A stretch of 7,666 nt of DNA from an uncultured Novosphingobium sp. (GTDB lineage: Bacteria; Pseudomonadota; Alphaproteobacteria; Sphingomonadales; Sphingomonadaceae). The position numbers and the translations under genes are program-made. The DNA lies in contig CAMPHR010000072.1 of NCBI GenBank assembly GCA_946886075.1, forward strand, positions 1-7,666. Direction: 5' to 3'. A model generated the notes under the pieces. The model was not told where the DNA came from and made no database searches. It worked only from the letters and a program-made list of their open reading frames with translations. Below, piece after piece: positions 1 to 7,311 of this stretch (its first letter is position 1; each line of letters starts with the position of its first letter).

Positions 1-116
1 TCCCCTCTCCCCTTCAGGGGAGAGGGTGCCGAGCGTAGCGAAGGCGGGAGAGGGGACTAAGGGCGACGGTTGCTCATCCCCCTCTCCCCGGCCCTCTCCC
101 CTGAAGGGGAGAGGGA
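1..116. repeat. Composite GC-rich inverted repeat beside ctpA 3' end
   Basis: Three stems can be drawn. The first is 3-26 (arms CCCTCTCCCC and GGGGAGAGGG, loop TTCA). The second pairs GGGAGAGGGG at 46-55 with CCCCTCTCCC at 79-88. The third is 92-115, with the same arms and loop TGAA. The outer two hairpins are reverse complements of each other. Between them lies GTGCCGAGCGTAGCGAAGGC (26-45), which I recognise as part of a dispersed intergenic repeat common in sphingomonads. The repeat is probably cut by the window's left edge. It starts 37 bases beyond the ctpA stop codon, so its transcript could form a strong stem that stops or protects the ctpA message. There is no clear T-run, so the terminator role is inference. 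Confidence 0.8.
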
Positions 117-152
117 GGAAGTACCCTTCACCCTAAAAACCAACCACTCAAA

Positions 153-1502
153 TCACCGAACCACCTTCTTCCCCACCGGCTGCGCCTGCGCGACCACCGC
201 ACCCGGCTTCGCCGCCAGCCGCGCAATCGTCTTCAGCGCATAATCCAGCTGGAAATCCTCGACACCCTTCTTCTTCAGCTCCTCCGCCGTCATGGCGAAG
301 CGGGGATCTTCCTTCGTATCCTCCTCCAGCGCGGCATTGTCCGTCTTGATCTCGTTGATCAGGTGACGGCGCAGGTCGCTCTCGCGGAACTTCGGCCGGT
401 TCTTGTAATCGGGATCGGACAGCTGCGGCACACGCACGTCAGGTTCGATCCCGCCTTCCTGCACCGACCGACCCGACGGCGTATAATAGCGCGCCGTCGT
501 CAGCTTGAGCGCAGTCGTATTGGTCAGCGGCAACATCGTCTGCACGCTGCCCTTGCCGAAGCTGCGCTCACCCATCACCAGCGCGCGATGCTGATCCTGC
601 AGCGCGCCCGCGACGATCTCGGACGCCGAAGCAGAACCCGCATCGACCAGAACGACGATCGGCAGCCCCTTCGCATCGTCACCCGGCTTGGCATAATAAC
701 GCTCGACATCGCCCTTCGCTCGGCCGCGCTGCGATACGATCTCGCCGCGCTCCAGGAAAGCGTCGCTCACCGACACGGCCTCATCCAACAACCCGCCCGG
801 ATTGGACCGCAGGTCGAGGATATAACCGGTCGGTTTGTGGCCAAGGCTCTTGTCGATGCTGCGGATCGCCTGCCGCATGTCCGCACCCGTGTTGGCGGAG
901 AAGCTGACGATATTGATGACGCCGACGCCGTTCTTCACTTCCCACTTCACCGGCTTCAGCTGGATGATCTCGCGCGTCAGCGTCACTTCGATCGGCTTGT
1001 CGCGGCCTGCACGAACGACGGTCAGCTTGATCGATGTCCCGGGCGCACCGCGCATCTTGTCGACCGCTTCGTCCAGCGTGCCGCCATAGATCAGCTGCCC
1101 GTCGAGGTGGGTGATATAGTCGCCGGCCTTGATCCCCGCTCGCCAGGCCGGAGTATCCTGCGTCGGCGCGATCACCTTGACCGCACCATCCTCCTGCGTG
1201 ACCGACAGGCCAAGGCCGCCATAGCTGCCCTCGGTCTGGGTGCGCAGATTCTGGAAATCGCGCGCGTCGAGGAAACTGGAATGCGGGTCGAGGCTGGCGA
1301 GCATGCCGTCGATCGCGCCCTTGATCAGCTTTTCGTCATCGACCTTTTCGACATAGTCGCTGCGGACTTTCTGGAACACGTCCATGAACTCGTCGAGCGC
1401 CTTGTAGCTGCTCGCTTCCCCGTCCGCGAGCGCGGCCGTGGTGGCGGGGATGAGCGCGAGCGCGCCAAGGGCAACGGCGCCCCGGAAGAAATTGGATTTC
1501 AT
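153..1502 (-). CDS. ctpA: Periplasmic carboxyl-terminal processing protease, S41 family (CtpA-like)
   Basis: A 449-residue serine protease that cuts envelope proteins near their C termini. It starts with a Sec signal peptide (MKSNFFRGAVALGALAL, likely cleaved after ALA near residue 27), so it acts in the periplasm. An N-terminal helical part leads into a PDZ domain (about 90-175) that binds substrate tails, with the GGLGLSV and AGIKAGD motifs. The S41 catalytic core follows. The Ser-Lys dyad matches E. coli Prc in spacing: the second serine of GSASASE (Ser292) and the lysine of GERSFGKGSVQ (Lys317) lie 25 residues apart. LDLRSNPGG is also typical. The frame continues upstream to a TTG at 1526. 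I chose the ATG at 1502 because AGGA sits just upstream and the signal peptide then begins correctly. A promoter-like pair lies about 30 bases upstream, so it is probably transcribed on its own. Nothing is truncated. The tail after about residue 360 is charged and not assigned. Confidence 0.95.
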   Translation of the reverse strand: MKSNFFRGAVALGALALIPATTAALADGEASSYKALDEFMDVFQKVRSDYVEKVDDEKLIKGAIDGMLASLDPHSSFLDARDFQNLRTQTEGSYGGLGLSVTQEDGAVKVIAPTQDTPAWRAGIKAGDYITHLDGQLIYGGTLDEAVDKMRGAPGTSIKLTVVRAGRDKPIEVTLTREIIQLKPVKWEVKNGVGVINIVSFSANTGADMRQAIRSIDKSLGHKPTGYILDLRSNPGGLLDEAVSVSDAFLERGEIVSQRGRAKGDVERYYAKPGDDAKGLPIVVLVDAGSASASEIVAGALQDQHRALVMGERSFGKGSVQTMLPLTNTTALKLTTARYYTPSGRSVQEGGIEPDVRVPQLSDPDYKNRPKFRESDLRRHLINEIKTDNAALEEDTKEDPRFAMTAEELKKKGVEDFQLDYALKTIARLAAKPGAVVAQAQPVGKKVVR

Positions 1503-1532
1503 TGCTGTCCTGAGTCCTGGCATCAAGCAGCC

Positions 1533-1561
1533 AGTATAGGATGCTTCTCAGGCAGACGCAA
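1533..1561 (-). promoter_or_regulatory. Probable sigma-70-type promoter of ctpA
   Basis: Read on the minus strand, TTGCGT (1561-1556) is followed after exactly 17 bases by TATACT (1538-1533). The -10 matches TATAAT at five of six positions and the -35 at three. Transcription would start near 1526, giving a leader of about 25 bases that contains the AGGA ribosome site of the ATG at 1502. That start would also make the upstream TTG codon at 1526 unusable, which agrees with the chosen start. Seen in sequence; activity is inferred. Confidence 0.55.
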
Positions 1562-1596
1562 AGCATCGGTGAAGCACCGTGCGCGCGGGCGCGCCG

Positions 1597-1782
1597 CTAT
1601 TCGTGCGGCCGCAAGGCTTGATTCAAATCCTCCATCACCTGCGCGATCGGTTCGACCACGGTGACGCTGCGGCCTTCGCCAAAGCGGATGCGGGTGCCGT
1701 CGGTGACGGATGATACGAAGGTGACCTGCGCGGCATTGATGGCGGTTTCCGTCCGGTCGGCGCCCACGAACATCACGAGCAT
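1597..1782 (-). CDS. Small conserved-looking protein of unknown function, 61 aa
   Basis: A short protein beginning MLVMFVGADRTETAIN and ending NQALRPHE. I do not recognise a named family. It has no signal peptide or membrane segment and should be cytoplasmic. The pattern is alternating beta strands (INAAQVTFVSSV, TRIRFGEG, RSVTVVE) followed by one helix (PIAQVMEDLNQAL). That pattern loosely resembles the small FlbD-type fold (strand, INxxxI, strand, G, strand, helix), but the resemblance is only by eye and no flagellar gene is nearby. The frame extends upstream to 1989, but that part runs antisense-like through the receptor gene and is Arg-rich. The ATG at 1782 has a good ribosome site (AAGGAGAGG, about nine bases before it), which makes this a real start. 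It lies 85 bases after the receptor stop and 94 bases before ctpA, with promoter-like sequences on both sides, so it may be its own unit. Confidence 0.75.
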   Translation of the reverse strand: MLVMFVGADRTETAINAAQVTFVSSVTDGTRIRFGEGRSVTVVEPIAQVMEDLNQALRPHE

Positions 1783-1842
1783 GGCTTTCCTCTCCTTCTT
1801 GTTGGATGGAGAGGTTAGCTGCATTTGCGCGGCATGCCAGCC

Positions 1843-1871
1843 ATTTTCGTACTCGGCATGGGGTGCGTCAA
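1843..1871 (-). promoter_or_regulatory. Possible promoter of the 61-aa gene
   Basis: On the minus strand TTGACG (1871-1866) is followed after 17 bases by GAAAAT (1848-1843), five of six and four of six matches to the sigma-70 consensus. The -35 overlaps the stop codon of the receptor gene. Transcription would begin near 1836, leaving a leader of roughly 54 bases with a strong AAGGAG site. This would let the small gene be expressed independently of the receptor. Inferred from motif and spacing only. Confidence 0.4.
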
Positions 1872-3187
1872 TCGTGCCGGATCGCCTCGATAAAGAGGCT
1901 GGCCCGCGCATCCAGCCGCTGCGCCTCCGCCGCCAGTTGTCCCGCCGCCTCGCGCATGGCCTGCGCCCCATCGACTGCCGCGCTCGCATTGTTGCTGATC
2001 TGGCTGGCGCTCACCCGCACATGATCGCTGGATTCGCCCGCCTCCGACATGCTCGCCGCGATTCCCCGGCTAAAAGCACCATGACGGGCGACCGCGTCGA
2101 ACAGTGATGCGGACAGCCGATCCGCCTTCTCGATCGCCGATCCCATCAGCCCATGGCCCTGCGCGACATGGCCCACCGTCGACCGGATATGATCGATCCG
2201 GCCCGCGATTTCAGCAGCCGCCTCCCGGGTTTGCCCGGCCAGCAGCTTCACCTCCCGCGCAACCACGGCAAAGCCCTGCCCCGCTTCCCCCGCCCGCGCG
2301 GCCTCGATGCCTGCATTGAGCGCCAGCGTGGCCGTCGCCCGCGCCACCGCATCGATCAACGCCGTCACCTCGCCAATGCCATCGGCCTGCACCCGCAGCT
2401 GCTCCGTCTGCGCCGACCCCAGCCGCGTCTGCTCCACCGCCGCCCGGATCGCAGCCCCCGCCTGGCGCACCTCTTCCTCGATCGACTGGAACAGGAGGCC
2501 GAGGTCATTCGCAGACCCAGCGATCCCCGTCAGATTATCGGCCGTCTGCGCCGCGGCCACCGCCATGCCAGCCGCCGCCTGCCCATTATCCGCCGCCCGT
2601 TCCGCCGCATCACTCGCCAGCCGCGACAACATGTCCGCCATGTTCACCAGGTCAGCAATCAGCGTCGCGATGTCGTCACGGAAGAGGCCGCTTTCCCGCG
2701 TCACCCGCTCCAGCCGCTCCGCCCGCGCCACCGCCACGCGCGCATCGCGCTCCGCCGCCAGCTTCAACAGCAATTGCCCACCGACCATGCCCGCATAGTG
2801 GCCGTTCTCCACGACGATCAGCCCCTCGCACTTTTGCCCCTGCGCCGCATAAAGGTCGATCAGCATCTCGATCGTCGCGCTCCGCTCGACCGATGCGCAG
2901 GGCCGCACATGGTCATCCAGCCGCCCGCCAAAGCTCGGATTACGCAGCAGCGCGTGACCGAACGGATTGAACAGGATTTGCCGCATATCCCGCTCATAGA
3001 TCGCGCCCTTGGGCCGGTCCGCATCATCCAGCACAGGCAGCAGGCGCAGCGACGGGTTCTCTTGAAACTGCTCCACCGCCTCGCTCAACGGCTGCCCCAG
3101 CCGAATGGAGGGGCTCGCCGTGACAAAGGGCAGGCTCTGCCGGTGCGGCAAGCTTGGGGAAGGGTCGAGCATCATGGGCGCGTACAT
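1868..3187 (-). CDS. Soluble methyl-accepting chemotaxis-like signalling protein with N-terminal CBS-like region
   Basis: A 439-residue receptor-like protein with no signal peptide or transmembrane segment, so it should be a cytoplasmic sensor. Residues about 20-145 look like a pair of CBS-type repeats (one ending [12 protein letters not shown], the other with [17 protein letters not shown]), a domain that often binds adenine nucleotides. From about 160 to the end is a long helical coiled coil with a chemoreceptor hairpin tip at about 289-319 ([18 protein letters not shown], then [14 protein letters not shown]). This tip contacts CheA and CheW. Two tip positions differ from the usual TN(L/I)LALNAA: Asn is Ala (TATLALNAG) and the last Ala is Gly. 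There is no C-terminal NWETF-like pentapeptide for CheR/CheB. No che gene is in the window. The start is uncertain: the frame reaches a TTG at 3208, and ATGs lie at 3187, 3175 and 3172. None has a clear ribosome site. I took the first ATG. Confidence 0.85.
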   Translation of the reverse strand: MYAPMMLDPSPSLPHRQSLPFVTASPSIRLGQPLSEAVEQFQENPSLRLLPVLDDADRPKGAIYERDMRQILFNPFGHALLRNPSFGGRLDDHVRPCASVERSATIEMLIDLYAAQGQKCEGLIVVENGHYAGMVGGQLLLKLAAERDARVAVARAERLERVTRESGLFRDDIATLIADLVNMADMLSRLASDAAERAADNGQAAAGMAVAAAQTADNLTGIAGSANDLGLLFQSIEEEVRQAGAAIRAAVEQTRLGSAQTEQLRVQADGIGEVTALIDAVARATATLALNAGIEAARAGEAGQGFAVVAREVKLLAGQTREAAAEIAGRIDHIRSTVGHVAQGHGLMGSAIEKADRLSASLFDAVARHGAFSRGIAASMSEAGESSDHVRVSASQISNNASAAVDGAQAMREAAGQLAAEAQRLDARASLFIEAIRHD

Positions 3188-3271
3188 GCGGCACTGGTAC
3201 CGCCCCAATGGTAAATGAGCAGTTAGGTTTTAATGACAGTTTTTTTACAACTTACTGTTTTATATGGATTT
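3188..3271 (-). promoter_or_regulatory. AT-rich gap before the receptor gene, presumed promoter region
   Basis: This short gap stands out from the GC-rich surroundings, with a run of seven T at 3240-3246 and TTTTATAT at 3258-3265. On the minus strand TATAAA (3264-3259) could serve as a -10, with only a weak -35 (TTATCG) 17 bases before it. An inverted pair ACAGT (3236-3240) and ACTGT (3254-3258), 13 bases apart, lies just downstream of that -10 and could be an operator. Both are short and unproven. No convincing rho-independent terminator for the polyphosphate kinase gene is visible here. Confidence 0.35.
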
Positions 3272-4054
3272 TCACTTGGGCCGATAACCAAAGGCCTGCT
3301 GCGCCAGCTTCACCACCTCCGGATCTGCCTCTGGGAAGTCCATCGGCACCAGCTTCTCCAGCGTCTTCGCCACATATTTGAGCGCGTCGATGCGCCCCGC
3401 CTTGCGATCATTATTGTCGATCACCTGCCAGCGCGCATATTTGTTGTCGGTCTTGTCGAACATGTCGCCCAGCGCGTCCAGATAATCGCCGCGCCGCGCC
3501 CGGTTGCGATAGTCGTCCGCGCCGGTTTTCCACCGCTTCCACGGCGTGTCGAGCCTTTCGGCCAGCTGCTTGTCCTGCGTTTCCTGGGTGATGTGGATGA
3601 ACAGCTTGACGATATTGGTGCCCGCGTCCGCCTGCTGCTTTTCAAAGGCGTTGATCTCATCATAGGCACGCTTCCATTCGCCCTTGGAACAGAAGCCCTC
3701 CACCCGCTCCACCAGCACGCGGCCGTACCAGCTGCGGTCGAACACGGCGATGTTCCGCCCCGCAGGCAGCCGCGTCCAGAAGCGCCAGAGAAAATGATGA
3801 TCACATTCCTCTGCGGTAGGAGCCGCGATGGGCCAGACCCGATAATAGCGCGGGTCCCATTGCGCCGTCATCCGCTTGATGATCCCGCCTTTCCCCGCCG
3901 CGTCCCATCCCTCGAACAGGATGACGCTGCGCCGGTCATGGATCACATGGGCAACCTGGATCTTCGCCAGCCGCTCCTGCAGCTTGGCCAGCTCCGCCTC
4001 ATAGTCGCCCTTGAAAGGCTTGCCCTTCTCGTAGTCGCCAAGGTCGATCGCCAT
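3272..4054 (-). CDS. ppk2: Polyphosphate kinase 2 family protein (PPK2)
   Basis: A 260-residue cytoplasmic kinase of the PPK2 family, which moves phosphate between inorganic polyphosphate and nucleotides and usually favours making NTPs from polyphosphate. The Walker A loop GWDAAGKGG is at 49-57 (Lys55), and the Walker B/lid-type motif FDRSWYGR is at 105-112. Downstream are the family-typical stretches DTPWKRWK, DDYRNRARRGDY and YARWQVIDNNDRKAGR. The length fits a single-domain, class-I-like PPK2. Nucleotide preference (ADP or GDP) cannot be read by eye. The frame runs upstream to a TTG at 4105, with ATGs at 4063 and 4054. I chose 4054 because AGGAAGG lies about nine bases before it, whereas the same motif touches the ATG at 4063. 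It lies downstream of aspS but is separated by 167 bases holding a hairpin repeat, so co-transcription is doubtful. The next gene is the receptor, 84 bases on. Confidence 0.93.
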   Translation of the reverse strand: MAIDLGDYEKGKPFKGDYEAELAKLQERLAKIQVAHVIHDRRSVILFEGWDAAGKGGIIKRMTAQWDPRYYRVWPIAAPTAEECDHHFLWRFWTRLPAGRNIAVFDRSWYGRVLVERVEGFCSKGEWKRAYDEINAFEKQQADAGTNIVKLFIHITQETQDKQLAERLDTPWKRWKTGADDYRNRARRGDYLDALGDMFDKTDNKYARWQVIDNNDRKAGRIDALKYVAKTLEKLVPMDFPEADPEVVKLAQQAFGYRPK

Positions 4055-4133
4055 GCGCGCCATCCTTCCTGTCCAGATGAGGAAGGCAACGCGCGAAGAC
4101 CGCAAAAGTCAAATCTGCTACCCCGCCCCTGCC

Positions 4134-4213
4134 CCGTCATCCCAGCGAACGCTGGGATCTCAGGAGGCGAAGTGCGATCTCGACCGAGACCCCAGCTTCC
4201 GCTGGGATGACGG
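4134..4213. repeat. Double-hairpin intergenic repeat (REP-like) between aspS and ppk2
   Basis: The ends are perfect 13-base inverted arms, CCGTCATCCCAGC (4134-4146) and GCTGGGATGACGG (4201-4213). Each end also folds on itself: CCCAGC-GAAC-GCTGGG at 4141-4156 and CCCAGC-TTCC-GCTGGG at 4191-4206. The middle carries GATCTC and GAGACC. I recognise this as a dispersed extragenic palindrome frequent in sphingomonad genomes. It begins nine bases beyond the aspS stop codon (read on the minus strand), so in the aspS message it would form strong stems that may end or stabilise the transcript. That role is inferred; there is no T-run. Confidence 0.85.
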
Positions 4214-4221
4214 TAGCGCGA

Positions 4222-6006
4222 TTAGGCCTTCGCCTGCGGCTCCACCACGCGAACATGCAGTTCCCGCAGCTGCTTGAACTCAGCCGCGCTCGGCGCACCC
4301 ATCAGCAGGTCCTCGGCGCGCTGGTTCATCGGGAACAGCGTCACCTCACGCAAATTCTGCGCCCCGCACAGCAGCATCACGATGCGATCGACGCCAGCGG
4401 CCATCCCGCCATGAGGCGGCGCGCCATATTGGAACGCGCGGTAGAGCCCACCGAACCGCTCCTCGACATCCTGCTGCGACAGGCCGACCTTCTCGAACGC
4501 CTTCACCATCAGCTCAGGCGACTGATTACGGATCGACCCCGAAGCAATCTCATAGCCGTTACAGACCATGTCGTACTGGAACGCCTTGATCGTCAGCGGG
4601 TCCTGGTTCTCCAGCGCATCCATCCCGCCCTGCGGCATGGAGAAGGGGTTGTGCGCAAAGTCGACCGACTTCGATTCCTCATCATATTCGTAGAAGGGGA
4701 AATCGACGATCCAGCACAGTTCGAACCGGTCCTTGTCGATCAGGTCCAGCTGCTCACCCACGCGAATACGCGCCAGACCCGCCAGCTTGGCAGCCTGGCT
4801 TTCCTTGCCAGCCGCAAAGAACACGCCGTCATTGGGGCCAAGGCCCAGCGCCTCGATCAGCTTCGCCGTCCGCTCTTCGCCATGATTCTTGGCGATCGGG
4901 CCACCGGGCACGCCATCCTTGATGTTGATATAGCCAAGGCCCGAATAGCCCTCGCCGCGCGCCCAATTGTTCATGTCGTCGAAGAACTTCCGGCTGCCCG
5001 CGCCAGCGCCCGGCGCCGGAATCGCGCGAATGACGCTGCCGCTCTCGACCAGCGACGCAAAGATGCCGAAGCCCGACCCATGGAAATGCTCAGTCACGTC
5101 CTGGATCAGGATCGGGTTGCGCAGGTCCGGCTTGTCCGACCCATATTTCAAGATCGCCTCGTCATAGGCGATGCGCGGGAAACTCCCCGCTGGCGTCACC
5201 GGCTTGCCCTCGGCGAACTGCTCGAACACCTCGGCAATCACCGGCTCCATCGTGTTCCACACATCTTCCTGCGTGACGAAGCTCATTTCGAGGTCAAGCT
5301 GGTAGAACTCGCCCGGCAAGCGATCAGCGCGCGGGTCTTCATCACGGAAGCAAGGCGCGATCTGGAAATAACGGTCGAAGCCTGCGACCATCAGCAGCTG
5401 CTTATATTGCTGCGGCGCCTGCGGCAGGGCGTAGAACTTCCCCGGATGGATGCGGCTCGGCACCAGAAAGTCGCGCGCGCCTTCCGGGCTGCTCGCGGTC
5501 AGGATCGGCGTCGAATATTCGGTGAAACCCGCCCCTTCCATCCGGCGGCGCATGTCGGAGATGACCTTGGTCCGCTTGACGATATTGCCGTGCAGCGTCT
5601 CGCGCCGCAGGTCGAGGAAGCGGTAGCGCAGGCGGATATCCTCGGGATATTCCTGCTCGCCCGCCACCGGCAGCGGCAGATCGGCCGCCGCGGACAGCAG
5701 CACCGCGTCCAGCGCCCTGATCTCGATCTCGCCGGTGGGAAGGTTCGGGTTCACCGCTTCCGCCGCGCGCGCCACCACCTTGCCGGTCACCGTCACGACG
5801 CTCTCGGCGCGCAACGATTCGATCACCTTGAAGACAGGACCGTCCACCTCGGTGACGATCTGCACCATGCCATAATGATCGCGCAGGTCGATGAAGACCA
5901 GGTCGCCATGATCGCGCTTGCGATGCACCCATCCGGACACGCGCACTTCATTGCCAACTTCAGCCGAAGTCAGGGCGCCGCAAGTATGAGTGCGATAGGC
6001 GTGCAT
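4222..6006 (-). CDS. aspS: Aspartyl-tRNA synthetase, bacterial type
   Basis: A 594-residue class II synthetase that attaches aspartate to tRNA in the cytoplasm. Domains in order: an OB-fold anticodon-binding domain (about 1-105, with [21 protein letters not shown]), the catalytic core, an inserted bacterial GAD domain (about 300-410), and the rest of the core. Motif 2 is [10 protein letters not shown] (220-229), followed by GEFYQLDLE. Motif 3 is [13 protein letters not shown] (534-546). The Asp-site loop appears as [12 protein letters not shown] and [10 protein letters not shown]. Length is normal for the bacterial enzyme. His33, just after RD in the anticodon domain, is the residue type I recall for non-discriminating enzymes that also charge tRNA-Asn; E. 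coli has Leu there. That reading is tentative. The frame extends to 6198, but that extra part overlaps rnd and lacks synthetase sequence. The ATG at 6006 gives the standard N terminus [10 protein letters not shown], although its ribosome site is weak. Confidence 0.97.
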   Translation of the reverse strand: MHAYRTHTCGALTSAEVGNEVRVSGWVHRKRDHGDLVFIDLRDHYGMVQIVTEVDGPVFKVIESLRAESVVTVTGKVVARAAEAVNPNLPTGEIEIRALDAVLLSAAADLPLPVAGEQEYPEDIRLRYRFLDLRRETLHGNIVKRTKVISDMRRRMEGAGFTEYSTPILTASSPEGARDFLVPSRIHPGKFYALPQAPQQYKQLLMVAGFDRYFQIAPCFRDEDPRADRLPGEFYQLDLEMSFVTQEDVWNTMEPVIAEVFEQFAEGKPVTPAGSFPRIAYDEAILKYGSDKPDLRNPILIQDVTEHFHGSGFGIFASLVESGSVIRAIPAPGAGAGSRKFFDDMNNWARGEGYSGLGYINIKDGVPGGPIAKNHGEERTAKLIEALGLGPNDGVFFAAGKESQAAKLAGLARIRVGEQLDLIDKDRFELCWIVDFPFYEYDEESKSVDFAHNPFSMPQGGMDALENQDPLTIKAFQYDMVCNGYEIASGSIRNQSPELMVKAFEKVGLSQQDVEERFGGLYRAFQYGAPPHGGMAAGVDRIVMLLCGAQNLREVTLFPMNQRAEDLLMGAPSAAEFKQLRELHVRVVEPQAKA

Positions 6007-6133
6007 GGCGATTGTATCTTTCAGCTTCGTTTTACGGAAATGACAAAGTGCCGCAGCCCCGCTATGGGCGGTCTTGTCAAGCATTGACGAGCCCGTGAGC
6101 GACGGGCCAGCCCATAATAAGATCGAAGACCAT
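6007..6133. promoter_or_regulatory. Divergent aspS-rnd control region with back-to-back -35 motifs
   Basis: The two genes point away from each other across 127 bases. TGTCAA at 6075-6080 reads TTGACA on the minus strand (towards aspS), and TTGACG at 6084-6089 reads towards rnd. They are three bases apart. Neither has a good -10 at 16-18 bases: the aspS side offers GCTGCG, while the best rnd-side -10, CATAAT at 6113-6118, is 23 bases away. A perfect small hairpin, GCCCGT-GAGCG-ACGGGC (6091-6107), sits between the rnd-side motifs. TACAAT also occurs only four bases before the aspS ATG, which would imply a leaderless message if used. The region must hold both promoters, but the exact elements are uncertain. 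Confidence 0.4.
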
Positions 6134-7300
6134 ATGCAAATCCATCCGCTGATCACCGACAGCAAGACACTTGCCCAATTCTGCGCCCGTATCGCCAAAT
6201 CGCCCTACATCGCGGTCGATACCGAATTCATGCGCGAAAACAGCTATTGGCCCGACCTCTGCCTCGTCCAGGTGGCCGACAGCAACGAAGCCGCCGCCAT
6301 CGACCCCAAGGCGCCCGGCCTCGACATGACTCCCCTGCTCGACCTGATGGTCGACAATGAGGATGTGCTGAAGGTCTTTCATGCCGGTGGCCAGGATCTG
6401 GAGATCATCTACAATCTCACCGGCCGCACGCCGCACCCCATGTTCGACACGCAGATCGCCGCCATGGCCTTGGGCCTTGGCGAGCAGATCGGCTATGGCA
6501 ACCTTGTCGACGCATGGCTCGGCGTGCAGCTCGACAAGGGCGCGCGCTTCACCGACTGGGGCCGCCGCCCGCTCGACAAGCGGCAGATCGACTATGCGAT
6601 CGGCGACGTCACCTACCTGATCCAGATTTTCCCGATGATGCTGGAGGAATTGCGCAAGACCGGCCGTGGCGACTGGCTGGACCAGGAAATGGAGCGTGTC
6701 TGCGATCCCTCCAACTATGTGAACGAGCCGCATGAGGCCTGGAAGCGCGTCCGCATCGCCAGCCGCAAGGCTGATGTGCTCGGCCGCCTCAAGGCACTCG
6801 CCGCGTGGCGCGAGATCGAAGCGCAGGACAAGAATCTTCCCCGTGGCCGCATCGTCAAGGATGAGACGCTGGCCGACATCGCCAGCCACCCTCCCCGGTC
6901 TCAGGAAGACCTTGGCAAGGTGCGCGGCCTGTCCGCCACCTGGAAGACCAACGACATCGGCGCGCGCCTGATGGCGGCACTCGGCAGCCACGCGCCGCTG
7001 GATAAGGACGAGATGCCCGAACGCGATCCCAAGCGCCCGGGCCTTGGCAAGGACGGCGCGCTGGTCGCGGATCTATTGAAGCTCCTCCTCAAGATCCGCT
7101 CACGCGACATCAACGTCGCCGCCCGCCTCCTCGCCCGCGGCGACGATCTCGACGCGCTGGCCGCTGGCGTGCGCGAGGACCTGCCCATCCTGGAAGGCTG
7201 GCGCTATGAACAATTCGGTCGCGATGCCGTTGACCTCGTCGAAGGACGCCTGGCCTTCGCGGTCAAGGGCGGCCGCCTTAAAATGACGCGGACGGAATAG
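6134..7300 (+). CDS. rnd: Ribonuclease D (3'-5' exoribonuclease, DEDDy type)
   Basis: A 388-residue exonuclease that trims 3' ends of tRNA precursors and other structured RNAs in the cytoplasm. The N-terminal DEDDy nuclease domain shows all metal-binding residues: Asp29 and Glu31 in VDTEFMRE (Exo I), Asp88 in [13 protein letters not shown] (Exo II), and Tyr154 with Asp158 in YAIGDVTYL (Exo III). The family-typical [13 protein letters not shown] precedes Exo III. An HRDC domain follows at about 203-285 ([20 protein letters not shown] onwards, ending near KVRGL). The C-terminal part resembles a second HRDC-like region. The length is close to the E. coli enzyme. An in-frame TTG lies at 6074, but the ATG at 6134 gives the usual start [10 protein letters not shown]. 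The ribosome site is weak (GAAGA). It diverges from aspS and is followed 11 bases later by the I78 lipoprotein gene, with which it should be co-transcribed. Confidence 0.96.
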   Translation: MQIHPLITDSKTLAQFCARIAKSPYIAVDTEFMRENSYWPDLCLVQVADSNEAAAIDPKAPGLDMTPLLDLMVDNEDVLKVFHAGGQDLEIIYNLTGRTPHPMFDTQIAAMALGLGEQIGYGNLVDAWLGVQLDKGARFTDWGRRPLDKRQIDYAIGDVTYLIQIFPMMLEELRKTGRGDWLDQEMERVCDPSNYVNEPHEAWKRVRIASRKADVLGRLKALAAWREIEAQDKNLPRGRIVKDETLADIASHPPRSQEDLGKVRGLSATWKTNDIGARLMAALGSHAPLDKDEMPERDPKRPGLGKDGALVADLLKLLLKIRSRDINVAARLLARGDDLDALAAGVREDLPILEGWRYEQFGRDAVDLVEGRLAFAVKGGRLKMTRTE

Positions 7301-7303
7301 GAG
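7299..7303 (+). promoter_or_regulatory. Ribosome binding site of the I78 gene overlapping the rnd stop
   Basis: AGGAG begins inside the rnd TAG stop codon and lies eight bases before the ATG at 7312. Ribosomes finishing rnd would be placed on the next start, which supports a two-gene operon. Confidence 0.7.
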
Positions 7304-7311
7304 CAAATATA

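Noticed and set aside
3..115. Repeated 24-base units as a possible CRISPR remnant
   Set aside because: There are only two units, in opposite orientation, each self-complementary with low-complexity arms, and no cas gene is present.
1588..1595. GGCGCGCC palindrome upstream of ctpA
   Set aside because: An eight-base palindrome in a very GC-rich stretch is expected by chance and is not placed at a promoter.
363..1664. A 433-codon open frame on the plus strand opposite ctpA
   Set aside because: It is antisense to an intact S41 protease, Arg- and His-rich, with no recognisable motif. The same applies to the long plus-strand frame at 2153-3214 and the minus-strand frame opposite rnd at 6077-6991.
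1783..1989. Longer 130-residue version of the small protein
   Set aside because: The added part is Arg-rich, overlaps the end of the receptor gene in another frame, and ignores the strong AAGGAG site in front of the ATG at 1782.
3261..3287. Match to a flagellar sigma-28 promoter on the plus strand: TATA, 15 bases, GCCGATAA
   Set aside because: The octamer is perfect and a receptor gene is nearby, but it points into ppk2 in antisense and away from the receptor. Most of the octamer is fixed by the codons for the ppk2 C terminus, so chance is the simpler reading.
4076..4110. TTGACT upstream of ppk2 as a promoter
   Set aside because: The -35 is good, but the six bases 17 positions downstream (TTGCCT) do not resemble a -10, so I did not list it as a feature.
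4207..6087. A 626-codon open frame on the plus strand opposite aspS
   Set aside because: It is antisense to a complete, clearly recognisable aspartyl-tRNA synthetase and is rich in Arg, His, Leu and Gln, as expected from reading GC-rich codons backwards. No domain is visible.
6007..6198. N-terminal extension of aspS by 64 residues
   Set aside because: The extension overlaps the rnd coding region, has no synthetase similarity, and the ATG at 6006 gives the standard N terminus.
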